Shown here: positions 1 through 12,449 of the stretch, piece by piece
Numbering within the stretch: the first letter of the stretch is position 1
How the letters are laid out: each line of letters begins with the position of its first letter
Assembly: GCA_936450465.1 (NCBI GenBank)
Contig: OW388296.1
Coordinates: 56,658,431-56,722,430, forward strand
Source of the DNA: Gibbula magus
Taxonomy: Eukaryota > Mollusca > Gastropoda > Trochida > Trochidae
DNA length: 64,000 nucleotides
Reading direction: 5' to 3'
Notes under the pieces: generated by a model
What the model saw: only the letters and a program-made list of their open reading frames with translations
Told to the model about the DNA's origin: nothing
The model's database searches: none
Position numbers and translations under genes: made by a program

Positions 1-544
1 GCTTGCTTGAGTGGTTCTTTAGGGAAGAACATCAAGATAATGGGGAGTTCAATAAGTGATTTATTTCATCCAGGGAAATTTATTTGTCAGTATTATGTGA
101 AAATCATTTATCATGAAGACTGATCTCATGAAAGGAAGTTCACCAATAGAAATCATGCTGGAGAAAGCATGCCATTGCATGTTGTTTTTTTTAAAGAATT
201 ATTGACTTTTGATGTGTAATTTTTCGTCAGTTTTCATTCCCCTTTGAGAAGAGATCAGTATAATATTTAAATGAAAATACTGGGGTTGACACATGATCAA
301 TATTTCATCATGGTTGTATTTATCTTGTATCTTTCAAATCATTTGCATTTCTCAACATGCTTTCATGAATGGTATAATCTTATATTTAAATTTACATAAT
401 GATTTTTATAAAATCTACGTGATGAAACCTGTATAACATTTTTTTTTCAAAACAATGTTTTTCCACAAATACTTCAAACCGAATCTCCATAATTGATTGA
501 AAGTAATCTAATTGAGTTACCGTATCATGAATTACTGGAATTAT
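1..544. other. No feature seen
   Basis: AT-rich DNA with short open frames only. No splice-bounded coding stretch or repeat was recognised. Confidence 0.5.
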
Positions 545-650
545 AGTAGGCTGATGAGATATAGCAGTACTTATAGGATGTTGGAATTTGGATTAAGAGG
601 TCAAAGGTTCAAATTCCTCCAAAGATTATGCTTTATCTTCAGTTGAGGAT
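545..650 (+). repeat. Possible tRNA-derived SINE head
   Basis: GGTTCAAATTCC at 606-617 resembles the internal B box of tRNA genes. TAGTAGGCTGATGAGA about 60 bp upstream loosely resembles an A box. The sequence does not fold as a clean tRNA cloverleaf by eye. It is at best a decayed tRNA-related SINE fragment. Confidence 0.25.
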
Positions 651-657
651 TGTTGTA

Positions 658-1038
658 TATAGAGATTATTACCCGAGGAAGTGTGTCATATGACTTTTAC
701 GAAACGAGTGTGAATTTTTGTATTGCCCGAGCGAGAGCGAGGGTAATACACAAATTTGCACGAGTTTGGTAAAAGTCATATGACACACTTTCGAGTGTAA
801 TAATTTCTTTATTACCCGTTCTATTCCATGTGATTCTCGTAAAAATAGTCACAAAGCGGCCCACTTCTCTTGCGACGGCAGGCCACAGTGACGTCACGAA
901 CAATCGTTTTATGACGTCACAGACGACAAAATACGGGAAGCCGCGGTGAAACAATGGTTGCTAGGCAAAAGTGATATGTGCACATGTGCTCATATCAATA
1001 ATATTAACTCGGTTATTTACAACCATATGGGTAATAAA
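658..1038. repeat. Hairpin repeat, copy 1
   Basis: About 380 bp bounded by TATTACCC and GGGTAATA. The left part is a long foldback with perfect 20-bp arms at 681-700 and 769-788. The right part contains two TGACGTCA sites and shares a long tail (AACAATGGTTGCTAGGCAAA) with the copy at 4121-4491. No coding capacity is credible; the open frame at 697-954 is an artefact of the repeat. It looks like a non-autonomous DNA element of unknown family. Confidence 0.75.
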
Positions 1039-2810
1039 TGCTGTTAACTTTTGCTGCAATATAAAATTTTATATATATTTCTTTGCAGCACCAAAAGTTC
1101 ACAAAAAAGTTACTTGAAGGTTTTACTATAATGCATTATCATAGGGATGTTGTGGGATTTCTCCCAAACGTTTTATTTTTTTTATATTGATAATAATGAG
1201 AAGAAAGTCTCAATTTAATATTTTCACTTATCAGAAAAGCATTGTGCATGTTGTGAAAAGAGCTCTATTAATGTATTATGTGGTATATTGAGTGGGCTTA
1301 TGAAAATATTGATGTTTAATAAATTTACAATGTTATCTCACATTGGGTAGATTACATGCTTATATATGTATATAAAAGCCTGATTATCAGAATGTATGCA
1401 ATTGTGAATTATGTGTATATAACCTTTTTATGAATTGAACTTTTTGAATAAATTTAAATGATCGAGACTGTTCAGAAAAAGGTTAAAAAAAAAAAAAGCA
1501 TTGTATTAATTTAAACTTAATAAAATTAAAAACTGGTGATGAGGTCAATACTATATTTATGGACCAAATTCACCAGTTCATAATTGTTTAATTAGGTATA
1601 AAATACAGAAACAGAAGGAAAACAATAAAATACAGTAAAAAATAAGTAATTTGGTTTGAATGACATTATGATAACAATAGCATGACATCATGAAACAACA
1701 GTTTGACGTCACTCACGTCGATTTTGATTGGACTGGTGTGGAGTCGATATGTTTTTCACCTGATCGCCTCTCGACCAATCATATCGCTGGGGAAATTTTC
1801 TCACATAAAAAACAATGTTTCAAAGCTAAATTTCAATTTACAAATGAATCAATGTTGTTTTATTTATATGATGTTAATATTTATATAATAAATTAATTTA
1901 AGTGCTACCTTTACGGAATTCTAAAAATGCTCAAAAGTATTCCATACTGTAAAGTTATGTAAGCCTGTATACTCTGGTCTCTGTAACCAAGAAATTCTCA
2001 TTGTTTTCGTACAGTTGAATTCTATGTTTGAATGTTACTAGAAACAATTAGTCATTTATGACAACAGAGCAATTATGTTACTTTTTCTTGTAGTTTACTC
2101 TCAGGACTTGGACGCTAAATGTCAGAGGTTTCAGATAGATCTATAGATAAGCATAATTTTGAGAAAGAATCATACCAAAATATGATGCTTTTAAATCAAT
2201 AATGAGATTTTTCATTGTTATCTTGAATGTTTCCATAGCAACTGTAGCGACTACAGATATAAAATATCTTGTTTCTGTTTAGATTATGTCGATCGCTGAA
2301 TTTCATCTTGTGAATATTCTTCTTGAGGTGAAAAAAAATTATTTATTTGTTTTACTGAATTTCAAATGATTTTGACAAATTTTGATGGAAACGCTTCTCA
2401 AAATTTATTTTCCTTAAAATGTTTCCAAATTGACCAATGAAAAAATTGTTTTCATAGAATACTTTGTCTGCTGTGCTTACATAAAAGCTTTCAGGCAATG
2501 TTTTCTTTACACTAGATACATATATTTTGCTGCTAACCCAACCAAGCCCTTTTCTAAATGGCGCCACTCAAAATATAGTTTTCCCTCTCCGACATTTTGC
2601 CCTCAAAAATATGAAAAACAAATGAATTATTTTGTCAGCCTTATTATGAATATTAATTATATTATGAATAGTCTAGTAACTACTCAATTGAAGCATGGTT
2701 ACCAGTTCATTATATTCTGGATCTATACCGGTAAGTACTGTTATTGTACAATGGTCGATTGGCTCATAGAAAACCAAGTGGTACTAATATGGTTACCCAG
2801 CTCATTTTTG
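1039..2810. other. Non-coding stretch, CRE-like site
   Basis: AT-rich. Contains TGACATCA/TTGACGTCAC-like motifs near 1682-1712. The short frames (for example 2430-2843 and 1690-1896) have no recognisable protein similarity and are treated as chance. Confidence 0.4.
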
Positions 2811-3165
2811 AGGGGAAGTAGCACGTTTTTTTCCCTCAAATAAGTTGATGAAATGTATTTGACAAAAAGTGTCAGAAATAGTAAAACACCCTTCTCTTTT
2901 CAGAAAAGAAGTTAAAAAATGAGTGTACATTGTTTGGTAAAGCCATGGAAATCGTTTTTGTCATTCGAAATACTAAAATGTGTTCACAATAAAATGGCAA
3001 CTATGCATTGTTTGCTTTATAGTAACACCTTTATTACCAATACGGATAATTGGTTTGTGTCATGAGATATTTTAGCCTCTAGCGTAAATATAAATGACAT
3101 AAACTATCATTATAAATGGGAAATTTGCAAAAATGAAATTTGCAAAAAATGGTGCTACTGCCCCT
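2811..3165 (+). mobile_element. Small inverted-repeat transposon (AGGGGCAG family), copy 1
   Basis: A 355-bp copy. The 5' end is degraded (AGGGGAAGTAGCACG) and the 3' end intact (TGCTACTGCCCCT followed by TTAA at 3166-3169). The interior matches the copies at 21710, 47740 and 49411. It is the oldest-looking copy, because the left TTAA is no longer visible. Non-autonomous; no transposase. Confidence 0.8.
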
Positions 3166-3855
3166 TTAAGGGTTGCTAATTAAGAGCAATGATATTTGGA
3201 TTTGACATTTATTATTAGTGAATGCAGATTGTGTTCAGGTGGAGTGTTTTCTATAAGGTACAGCATTCCTTTGTAATAGTACTGACCTAGGGAACAGGCA
3301 CTTTATCAGTGTGTGGCTTACAGTTTACATTGATGCGTTTGTAAGTGATTGGTTGTTTTCAACACGTCCAAGCTTTTGTCATGTTTGAGGAGGGGATGGA
3401 GCTTACTGCAGCCTTGTATTTCTAATTATTGACATAATCAAACTATAATTGTGATAATGTACATAAACATCATTTACATACATATAGATCTAAGTCTGGA
3501 GTGGGTATAACCAAACAAGAAGAAGTGTACATTTTTTTTGTGTTCCCCATGATGTCTGGCCTTGCAGAAGTAAATATTTTTCTTTGGTCAATTTTGTTAT
3601 TCATCCATCATTAATTTTATGATAAATCATGCAGGAAAGGAAAGTTCTCTTGAAAATACTAACATAATGTGTCATAAGCTTACTTCCAGGAGAATGGGTT
3701 ATGAGAAGATACCAATTATTCATCGAAATGCTCATTATTGACAGAATGAGGTCTTGGAGAGAGAGTTTCTGGAAATATGACATTTATAAGTAAAGATCAA
3801 TAGCATCGTTCCCCTTTGAATAATATTAATATCTTGACCAAGTTTCCTGCGAAGC

Positions 3856-3950
3856 ACAGGTGAAGTTTAGCGCAAATATGTTGCACAACAGAGCTGAACA
3901 ACCAGTTTTCCCTATGTGCGAACAACATATTTGCGCTAAACTTCACCTGT
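3856..3950. repeat. Perfect 28-bp inverted repeat
   Basis: Arms at 3856-3883 and 3923-3950 are exact reverse complements (beginning ACAGGTGAAGTTTAGCGC) around a 39-nt loop. No matching second copy was found in the window. It may be the core of a foldback element or of a structured transcript. Confidence 0.8.
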
Positions 3951-4120
3951 ACGCCAAGTCAGGGATGTTTTTTAAAAAAATCATTGAATGACATTCAAAC
4001 AAAATATGTCAAGCAAAGTAGCACAGGTTGTGATGCTTTACTTTAGCATGACAAATATTGTGTTTTCATGACTTGACGTACTCGCAAGTAAAGCTTCAAT
4101 ACAAGACAAGGATATTATGA

Positions 4121-4491
4121 ACATAGAGATTATTACCCGAGGAAGTGTGTCATATGGCTTTTACGAAACGAGTGTGAATTTATGTATTGCCCGAGCGAGA
4201 GCGAGGGTTATACATAAAATTGCATGAGTTTCGTAAAAGCCATATGACACACTTTCGAGTGTAATAATTTCTTTATTACCCATTTTATTCCATTTGAATC
4301 GCGTAAAATTAGCCAGGAAACGACCCACTTCTCTTGCGGCGGCAAGCTACAGTGACGTCATGTACAATCGTTTTATGACGTCACAGACGGGAAGTCGCGG
4401 TGAAACAATGGTTGCTAGGCAAACGTGATGTGTGCACATGTCCTCATATCAATAATATTAACTCGGTTATTTTCAACCATATGGGTAATAA
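4121..4491. repeat. Hairpin repeat, copy 2
   Basis: Second copy of the 658-1038 repeat in the same orientation, slightly shorter because of a small deletion after the second TGACGTCA. The 20-bp arms lie at 4145-4164 and 4233-4252. They differ from copy 1 by one change in each arm at paired positions, so the stem stays perfect. Confidence 0.75.
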
Positions 4492-6328
4492 AATCAAATT
4501 CTTCATTTTCATAATGGCAACATTTTGATATAATAGTATAAGAATCTATCCTGGAAAATTGTCATATTGGAAATCAAGAATTCGAAGTTGCTCAGCCTTA
4601 AAATTCTTGTCTGTTTGAACAGGAAATTGTTAAGATAAGATAATTATTTTAATTTATACATGCTTAACAAAACATTTCTTAAACAAAAACCAGTCTGTTA
4701 AAAAAACTATTATATTTGTCACAACATTATGTGTAGTAAACCGTCTTTATATTAGTACGTCAAATGTTTCAAATTGTTCCAGTTCTAATTTCAAGTCCAG
4801 AAATATTCAAATGTTTTATCAATGTTGTATGAAATTCTAATGAAATTTGTCCAAAGTTCTTATTCATTTTCTTTAAAAAGTGAGAGACACATGAGAAACA
4901 TGTCAATCAGTGGCCTCCTAATTGCATCAACAGTGTCGCTGTGAGCTCCATTGACGCCTATGGTTTGTTAATTCTGGTGTACGTAACTGCATCCCACTAT
5001 CGTTAACAGACAATCAGCTTGTGTCTTTTCTGACAATCATGTCCATTTGCAACCACATTGAGTACAAGATTTGATAAAATAGATAATTGGTATTGTAATA
5101 TTGATATAATGGTATAATCAGATCATGTGTACGTTATTGTCATATGGACCATATGTGCTTATCAGCCATACATTACCTATATCGATTGTTCAGATGTAAT
5201 TATCTTCGTAATGTTGTCATTGCCACTCAAGTCAACAATACTTTATAAGTTTTCTTTGCAAAAAAGGCTTTTAAAATTTAATTAAACGATTATAATTTTT
5301 TCACCCTGTACACAAAATCAGTCATGACAAGCCAAGTAACCAACTTATATGTAACATATGATTAAGCAGTTTTAAGTATTTATATTGAGAGGAAACACCG
5401 TTGTATGTCATTGATTATCCAAGAAAGAGAAAATTTGGGTGTAAGTTACACTAATTTTCCAAGATTTTAATTCAAAGGTCTCAACAATGAACATAGACTG
5501 TTAAATTGTCCATTTGGATGTGAATAGTTTGTCTTTAATAAGTTAATTAGACAGGGGTTACTGTCAATACAAAGTACAACAACTGTTGATGAAGATGACA
5601 CATTTAATGTGATGTCCCCCCCCCCCCCCCCCCCCCCATGCCCTCTCTCCATCATACAGACCTTCGATAAGTTATCCAGGTATAGGGTAAATGTAATTAA
5701 TGAAGTGTAATTAACAGACCACTTTGCCCATTGAAGTAGAACCCTCAGTCTCATAATGCCTGTTTAACAGAGATCATTAATTATTTCCAGTATTTGAATA
5801 GCTGTGATACTTGTGATTCTGTGCTTTTGGCATTTAGTGTTTGTCAAAGTGTCTGAATGGGATACCAAACATGTTTTCTGAAATATTCTTTTGAGTTTGA
5901 TTATTGAATCAGAATGTTAGAATTGCAAATTAGAAAACAAAATATCGATAAACGCTTCTCGTCTTTGATTTTCACACAAACATAAAGATTTAGTGTGCAA
6001 ATGTCAGGAAGGGATTTTTCAGGAACTGCTTCAGTCCTTTAATATTCTGTGACTGAGAGATTCTAACTAATGTCAATTGATGTGTCTGTGGTCTTACATT
6101 GACTTTCTCCAATTAATATTTGTTGGATGTTACTTCAAATCACCATTAACTGTAAGCACTATGCCATTGTGTCTATATCATACTATTTCTACGACACTTG
6201 TGCTGCATGAATATTGATATTTCCCTTGCTATCTGTTTGGCAAATACCAATATTCAGGCACACATGTCATAATCACAGTATGACATGGACACTCATATAA
6301 TATCATATAAATAGGCAAATAATGATTA
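4492..6328. other. Non-coding stretch with 22-C tract
   Basis: AT-rich, no gene recognised. A run of 22 cytosines lies at 5616-5637. The frame at 5467-5754 on the minus strand is an artefact of that tract. Confidence 0.5.
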
Positions 6329-6505
6329 CAGTGAGACTTGGTTTAACCGGACCCCATATATCCGGAAACCTGGCCATGCGCATGGTAGTATTTAAAATCT
6401 TCTCTTTGCATTTCTATGTGAATGATGATTCGTTTAACCGCACGACTTGCTATCCGGACGATTTTCAGCTGCTACCAAATTGTGTGGATAAACAAGGTCT
6501 GATTG
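6329..6505. mobile_element. Tigger-like small transposon, copy 1
   Basis: 177 bp between TA dinucleotides (6327-6328 and 6506-6507). The ends are CAGTGAGACTTGGTTTAACC and the imperfect reverse complement of CAATCAGACCTTGTTTATCC. A CAGT start with an AATCC/AACC-type inverted repeat and TA flanks fits pogo/Tigger-derived elements. The interior matches the copy at 26950-27124. Confidence 0.7.
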
Positions 6506-6507
6506 TA

Positions 6508-9500
6508 TAACACTTCCTTTTGTACAGCACTTTCACACATTTAGCACATTCAAAGTGCTTTTGGGGATTATTCTAAAGTCAGAGATAATTGAGATCTGAG
6601 GTCTTCAGGTAGGATTTTAATTAGTGGGGAGATTCAGAGGTCCTCCATTTTTTCAACTGCTTTAGCTCACAAGAAAATAATCTCACTAATCAAAATGATC
6701 TCCTGTAATAAAGAATATGTCTACACATAGAAGCTATCGTTATTCCTCAATCATCAATCTATAACTTTCAATTGATTTGAATAAATACAAATGATAAAAC
6801 ATAACATGAGTAGTGTATCATTAATCAGGGAGTGTTGAATCTCTCTGCAAGATGGCTCTCACAACACCAGAGGGAAATCAGTTTGATTGGCATGCTGCCC
6901 CCGTATGAATAATAAACATACATCCGTTAATTAAAGTACAGTTACAAGGTAATGGCACGACTATCACTTGACCGCGATACAATCTGGACGAGAGCAGATT
7001 CTGTTCCGTCATATTAACAAATGTGTACTCAAGGAATTATTTCATCATTTGTCATTGTTTTTCCAAGAATTATACTATTCTTACATCTTATATTTCCATG
7101 GCCAAGCTCTGTATTTCAGTCTTGAGTTAACCCTTTATCAGATGAATTAAAATGTAAAACTATTTTTGGGTAGCTTAATTTCAGAAATCAAATTATTTGA
7201 CATTTGGTTATTTATTTTTCAAATACATGAAATTATTTTGTGTTCTAGGTACAGGATTCTGAAAATGATTTTGCTGATGATGTTATTTTGGTTATTTATA
7301 AGAGTGTAGATTTATAAAAAAAAAATAACCGCCACAAATTTTGTTAAAAGCTATTTCTTTGGGATTATATTGTTGTACTATATAAGTTTTAGATTTCTTT
7401 AAGAAAACGAGATATTCTGGATTATAACTTCTTTGTCTTCAATTAAGAGGTTGTTATTATGAAAATCTTGTTTTCTGATGTATTCCACTTCTAAATGCCA
7501 TAGAAATACTTAAATATCTTTGTTCACTGATTATTGTATTCAATTCATGTTCTTGATTTTCTATTCCAACTGAGTTTCAACTCTTTAAATTGAAAGGAAA
7601 GTATATTGTACATGTCAAATCCTCTGCTATTGAATAAAAAGGACATATTTTCATGATTTCACACTTGTTTCTCAAGGGATGATGAATGTTTTTGCATATA
7701 ATGCCTCAAGGAGAGAGGTACTTCAAAACTATGCCTCTGTACTTGAACATTTAGACTTTTAAGAGTTTCAGATAAAAACTTCTCCACAGCTTCTTCTCAG
7801 AGGAATTCAAATCTTTCAAAGTGTTGAAGACCCTTCAGTTACATTTGAACTAAAACGTTCACCTTGCCTGAAGATATTCAGCGTTATTCAAGTATGGACA
7901 CTAAAACTCCACTGCAGCACTCCATGTCAACAACACTGTGATGAGCTCTAAAAGTGTGACACACTAAAACTCCATTGCATCTCGTTGTGTCATTGATGTT
8001 GTAAAACCCTGAAACTATCAGAATGACTGACACTATGGACGACAGCATCACTATCGTAAACGGAAAGTTGTCATCTGTATTATCCCTCTCGATACCAACG
8101 TCTCAAGAATCCCTTAAAGTATAGACCTTAAGCTCCAGTGCAGCTCCCCATATCAGAGACACTGTGTTGAGCTGTAAATGTACGGACACAAGTTTCATTA
8201 CCGCTTTCCATGTGAGTGATGCCACATTGATCTCTCTCAAAGCTACTGGTATTCTCTACGCTAATATGTCATTGGTGATATACACTGTTGAACATTATAG
8301 GTCTTATGTGAAGTTAGTTGTAAGGCAACATTTCCACTATAACCCATTTCAAAGCACCGATCTAAGAGTACTGTCAATTTGGGGTCCATTAGTTACTGTC
8401 TAGTGACAGGCAAACACTATCCATGATCTGGGTCAAGGTTGGATCCCATTTATTCTAATGCTTATGTTCCTGTATGTCTTGTGGGAATATATGTCAAAGG
8501 TCAGTTGCCTTCTCACAGGAAATTATAGGACTAGAAGATATTGGTTCTGAGATACAAATATCAATTTGTTTTATGGTCTTGTTTGGAAGTCAATGGTCTA
8601 CTTTTCTGTGATGAATGAAGAGACGATGTCATCAACCCGTACTCATGAATCGTTGAAGATTATGGATATTGTAAATGACAGGATGCACTTCCGACAATGA
8701 TGTATGAAAAGGTTTAAATAGTGTCCGTACTTGATAAAGGTCTAAGACACTCGTATAAGGCTTTATATCATCTGACTTGTTGAAAGATTTGATGTACGAC
8801 ACCGAAAATATCCATCATTATTGATTTTCCAAGGTGTTAAGATAGGAATATTCTGTACAAAGGCTTTTAGATCTAAAGCTGCTATTCCTTTTAAGGTGAA
8901 AATGTAACTAAAGCTTAGTAATGTTTCAAGTCTGATAATACTTTAGAAGCTTTGTTCTTTATATACAAGATGTTATATCATCCATATAAACTTTATTTTA
9001 GTCTGGTACCCGAGGTCTTTAGATGAGGTGAGGTCACTGTGGCTACCTAAATCATTGAAAAGGAAAACCTTTGTAAACCATTGCAGTTGTGTATTGTAAT
9101 GAAACCTATTGGCGTCAGCTGGAAATAGCAAACTATTCATTTCACTGAATTACAGCGTTACATTACACTTAGCTCACCTCGCATGAAAAATCCCAAGCTG
9201 TATGTTGCAGAACTATGGTCAGATTTGATCTTCAGACTTCACAGTCAAATGTGATAACCAACGGCTATCCTAAGTATTTTGTTAGCTGTTGTACTTGCAT
9301 GCAAAGATATCTAGCCACGAATAAGTTGCTTAAATTATTCATAAAAATGTTCTTACTTTTCTTGTAATAGTTTGAATTGATGATAGTAATTCAGAAAGCT
9401 CATGATAAATAGGGTCACTTTGTTTATTGATCAAATGTCTAAAGGTCAGCTTATAACAATGATAACTCCCTCATTCCGGGGGTGGATATAAATGTTCACT

Positions 9501-9563
9501 AGCAAGACATTGACTACCCTCGGGTTCAGATATAATACTCATCTGTTCTATGTTTTGAAAGCA
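6508..9563. other. Non-coding stretch with degenerate tandem motif
   Basis: No gene recognised. Between about 7890 and 8250 a motif like GACACTAAAACTCCACTGCA recurs, with starts near 7893, 7956, 8120 and 8183, as a decayed tandem repeat of about 63 bp. A fragment near 7420-7500 resembles the foldback repeat at 10051-10290. Confidence 0.4.
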
Positions 9564-9567
9564 TTAA

Positions 9568-10037
9568 AGATCTGGTGAAATGCATTTTTCTCAAGAATGA
9601 CAAATGATTACCTCTTACTTAAAATATTGTATATCGGAATCAATTGAGCATTAAATCGAGACAATATACACTCGCTATTGATTATTAAGACGATTTTAAT
9701 TTACCTATTTTAACAATCCCTCAATTACCACCGCGAAACATTTTTTGAATTAACAACAGACAAGAATTTGCCACTGACCCCGCTCCGTTTTTCGAAATTA
9801 CGTTGAATTATGACTATCGCCGAGAGTGACATTACTACAGTGATGTCACAGAAGTCATCTCTTAAGGAGCCCAGCAGACTTTCATTCTGGTCGCCTGTGC
9901 TAAATTAGGCATTTTTAAAAAAAGCACTATATAAGTAATTTATGGACCGATTTCAGAAATTTAAAATCGAGCAATTGTCAAATTGACATCCCATTTTAAC
10001 GAATCCGATTTTGACCATATGTCATTGCATCTATCCT
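9568..10037 (-). mobile_element. TTAA-flanked transposon (AGGATGGATGAAATG family), copy 1
   Basis: A 470-bp element flanked by TTAA at 9564-9567 and 10038-10041. It is the reverse complement of much of the 697-bp element at 15704-16400, including the stretch around CAATTGTCAAATTGACATCC and the CATCTATCCT end. It lacks about 200 bp of interior found in the other copy. No transposase frame; non-autonomous. Confidence 0.8.
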
Positions 10038-10050
10038 TTAAGACAGAGGT

Positions 10051-10290
10051 GCAATGCTATTTCAGAAAACAAGATTTTCTGTATAACAACTTCTTTACTG
10101 TGAAGATACACAATGTTCATCAGGTAGAAAGTGAATTACTTTTTGCTCAAATATATCAGAAAATGTACTTATATTTATGTTTGTTTTGTGGGTATGAGTG
10201 GGCATATACTCATCACATCACATATCTACACAATAAAGAAGTTGTTATCCAAAAAATCTTGTTTTCTTATGTATTTCACTTCTTAATGCC
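10051..10290. repeat. Foldback dispersed repeat
   Basis: Left part ACAACTTCTTTACTGTGAAG and right part ATAAAGAAGTTGTTATCC are near reverse complements, each next to AAAACAAGATTTT or its complement. Related whole or partial copies lie near 7420-7500, 22926-23030, 28088-28160, 38950-39020, 46280-46345 and 56665-56815. The open frames at 9983-10375 are read through this repeat and are not a gene. Confidence 0.6.
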
Positions 10291-11297
10291 CTTATATTGT
10301 TCGTATCTGTCAACTCTCCATTCCCAGGATCACCATTTTCTGACAGTTTCCCAAGTAAAATTCTCTTCATTCTGAAAGAAAAGCTTTTAACATGTCGCCC
10401 CTCTCTTATGGAATACTGTAGCTCTTACCCTCTCTGGACTAGCTTAAAAGACATTTGTTTTCTTGTAAGAAAGTCCACAACTGAAATTACACTGTTTTCC
10501 CTGTACATAGTTTAATGCACCATGAGCATGCACTAGTGGGTGGACATTGGCGCTATCCAAATATACATCATCGTGATCAATTCATTGCAATACCATCCGT
10601 GATTCACCAGTCCGGCCCATAGTTTTCATGCTGTGCATTAAACCACTTTTGTGTTGCAGTATGTCTTCATCTTTGCAAAATTACCTGCCTTGCTTTAAAT
10701 TTTGTGGAGACGGAAGTTAATATGTTATATTTATCGTAATGCAGATAGGCTATATTAATACATGATTTAAATACAGCCAATTTGACAATTTGTTATATCA
10801 GTGAAAGTAATAGCATAAGTGCAATTATCATTCACCCGTTGTAGATATCACGTTGTGATGCAGACTACCTTTCCTTCCTGAAAATCGGTAAAATATAAAT
10901 AAAAGTGAATTCTACATAATTTAAAAATTTCTAGACTTATATTTTATCATTCAACTGGCACCTTGTATAGAACTATATACCTTATATTATGTTGAAAATG
11001 TTAAATTGAAAGAATCACGATGTAGAACATATACTGTCAATACGTAAAAATACTGGAAGAAGAGAAGGAATACCTAGATGTTGTAGATTTTGTAAGCTTT
11101 GTAAACTTAATGTAATTGAAGATGAACTGCACTTGGTATTCAAATGTCCATATTTTAAGCAATTAAGAAGGAAAGAACATTCACCTGGTCATGTTAATAT
11201 ATATTACTTGCAAACTGTTTTACAAAGTCAAAGTCAAATATTTTATCCTTACATGTTTCATAAGATATGTCCTCATCCTACACTTTAGGTTTTACCA
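10291..11297. other. Non-coding stretch
   Basis: An imperfect inverted repeat (TTTAATGCAC near 10512 and TGCATTAAA near 10634) suggests another small element of about 135 bp. Nothing else was recognised. Confidence 0.35.
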
Positions 11298-12449
11298 TCA
11301 AATTAACTTACAATGTAAACTTTATTCTTCTCCCTGATGTTTGTCAAATTAACTTACAATGTAAACTTTATTCTTCTCCCTGATGTTTGTTAAATTAACT
11401 TACAATGTAAACTTTATTCTTCTCCCTGATTTTTGTCAAATTAACTTACAATGTAAACTTTATTCTTCTCAAATTAACTTACAATGTAAACTTTATTCTT
11501 CTCCCTGATGTTTGTCAAATTAACTTACAATGTAAACTTTATTCTTCTCCCTGATGTTTGTCAAATTAACTGACAATGTAAACTTTATTCTTCTCAAATT
11601 AACTTACAATGTAAACTTTATTCTTCTCCCTGATGTTTGTCAAATTAACTTACAATGTAAACTTTATTCTTCTCCCTGATGTTTGTCAAATTAACTTACA
11701 ATGTAAACTTTATTCTTCTCAAATTAACTTACAATGTAAACTTTATTCTTCTCCCTGATGTTTGTCAAATTAACTGACAATGTAAACTTTATTCTTCTCA
11801 AATTAACTTACAATGTAAACTTTATTCTTCTCCCTGATGTTTGTCAAATTAACTTACAATGTAAACTTTATTCTTCTCCCTGATGTTTGTCAAATTAACT
11901 TACAATGTAAACTTTATTCTTCTCAAATTAACTTACAATGTAAACTTTATTCTTCTCCCTGATGTTTGTCAAATTAACTTACAATGTAAACTTTATTCTT
12001 CTCAAATTAACTTACAATGTAAACTTCATTCTTCTCCCTGATGTTTGTCAAATTAACTTACAATGTAAACTTTATTCTTCTCAAATTAACTTACAATGTA
12101 AACTTTATTCTTCTCCCTGATGTTTGTCAAATTAACTTACAATGTAAACTTTATTCTTCTCCCTGATGTTTGTCAAATTAACTTACAATGTAAACTTTAT
12201 TCTCCTCCCTGATGTTTGTCAAATTAACTTACAATGTAAACTTTATTCTTCTCCCTGATGTTTGTCAAATTAACTTACAATGTAAACTTTATTCTCCTCC
12301 CTGATGTTTGTCAAATTAACTTACAATGTAAACTTTATTCTTCTCCCTGATGTTTGTCAAATTAACTTACAATTTAAATTTTATTCTTCTCCCTGATGTT
12401 TGTCAAATTAACTTACAATGTAAACTTTATTCTTCTCCCTGATGTTTGT
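11298..12449. repeat. 46/33-bp satellite, 27 units
   Basis: A tandem array beginning AAATTAACTTACAATGTAAA per unit. I count 20 full 46-bp units and 7 short 33-bp units that lack the CCCTGATGTTTGT tail. In order the pattern is LLL S LL S LL S L S LL S L S L S then eight L. The lengths sum to 1151 bp and fill the array exactly. A few units carry variants (TGACAATG, CTCCTCC, TTCATTC), showing local copying of neighbours. Confidence 0.95.

Noticed and set aside
2430..2843. 137-codon frame on the plus strand
   Set aside because: No recognisable domain, low-complexity AT-rich codons, and its end lies in a small transposon.
9983..10375. 130-codon frame on the plus strand
   Set aside because: It crosses the end of a TTAA-flanked transposon and a foldback repeat; no family similarity.
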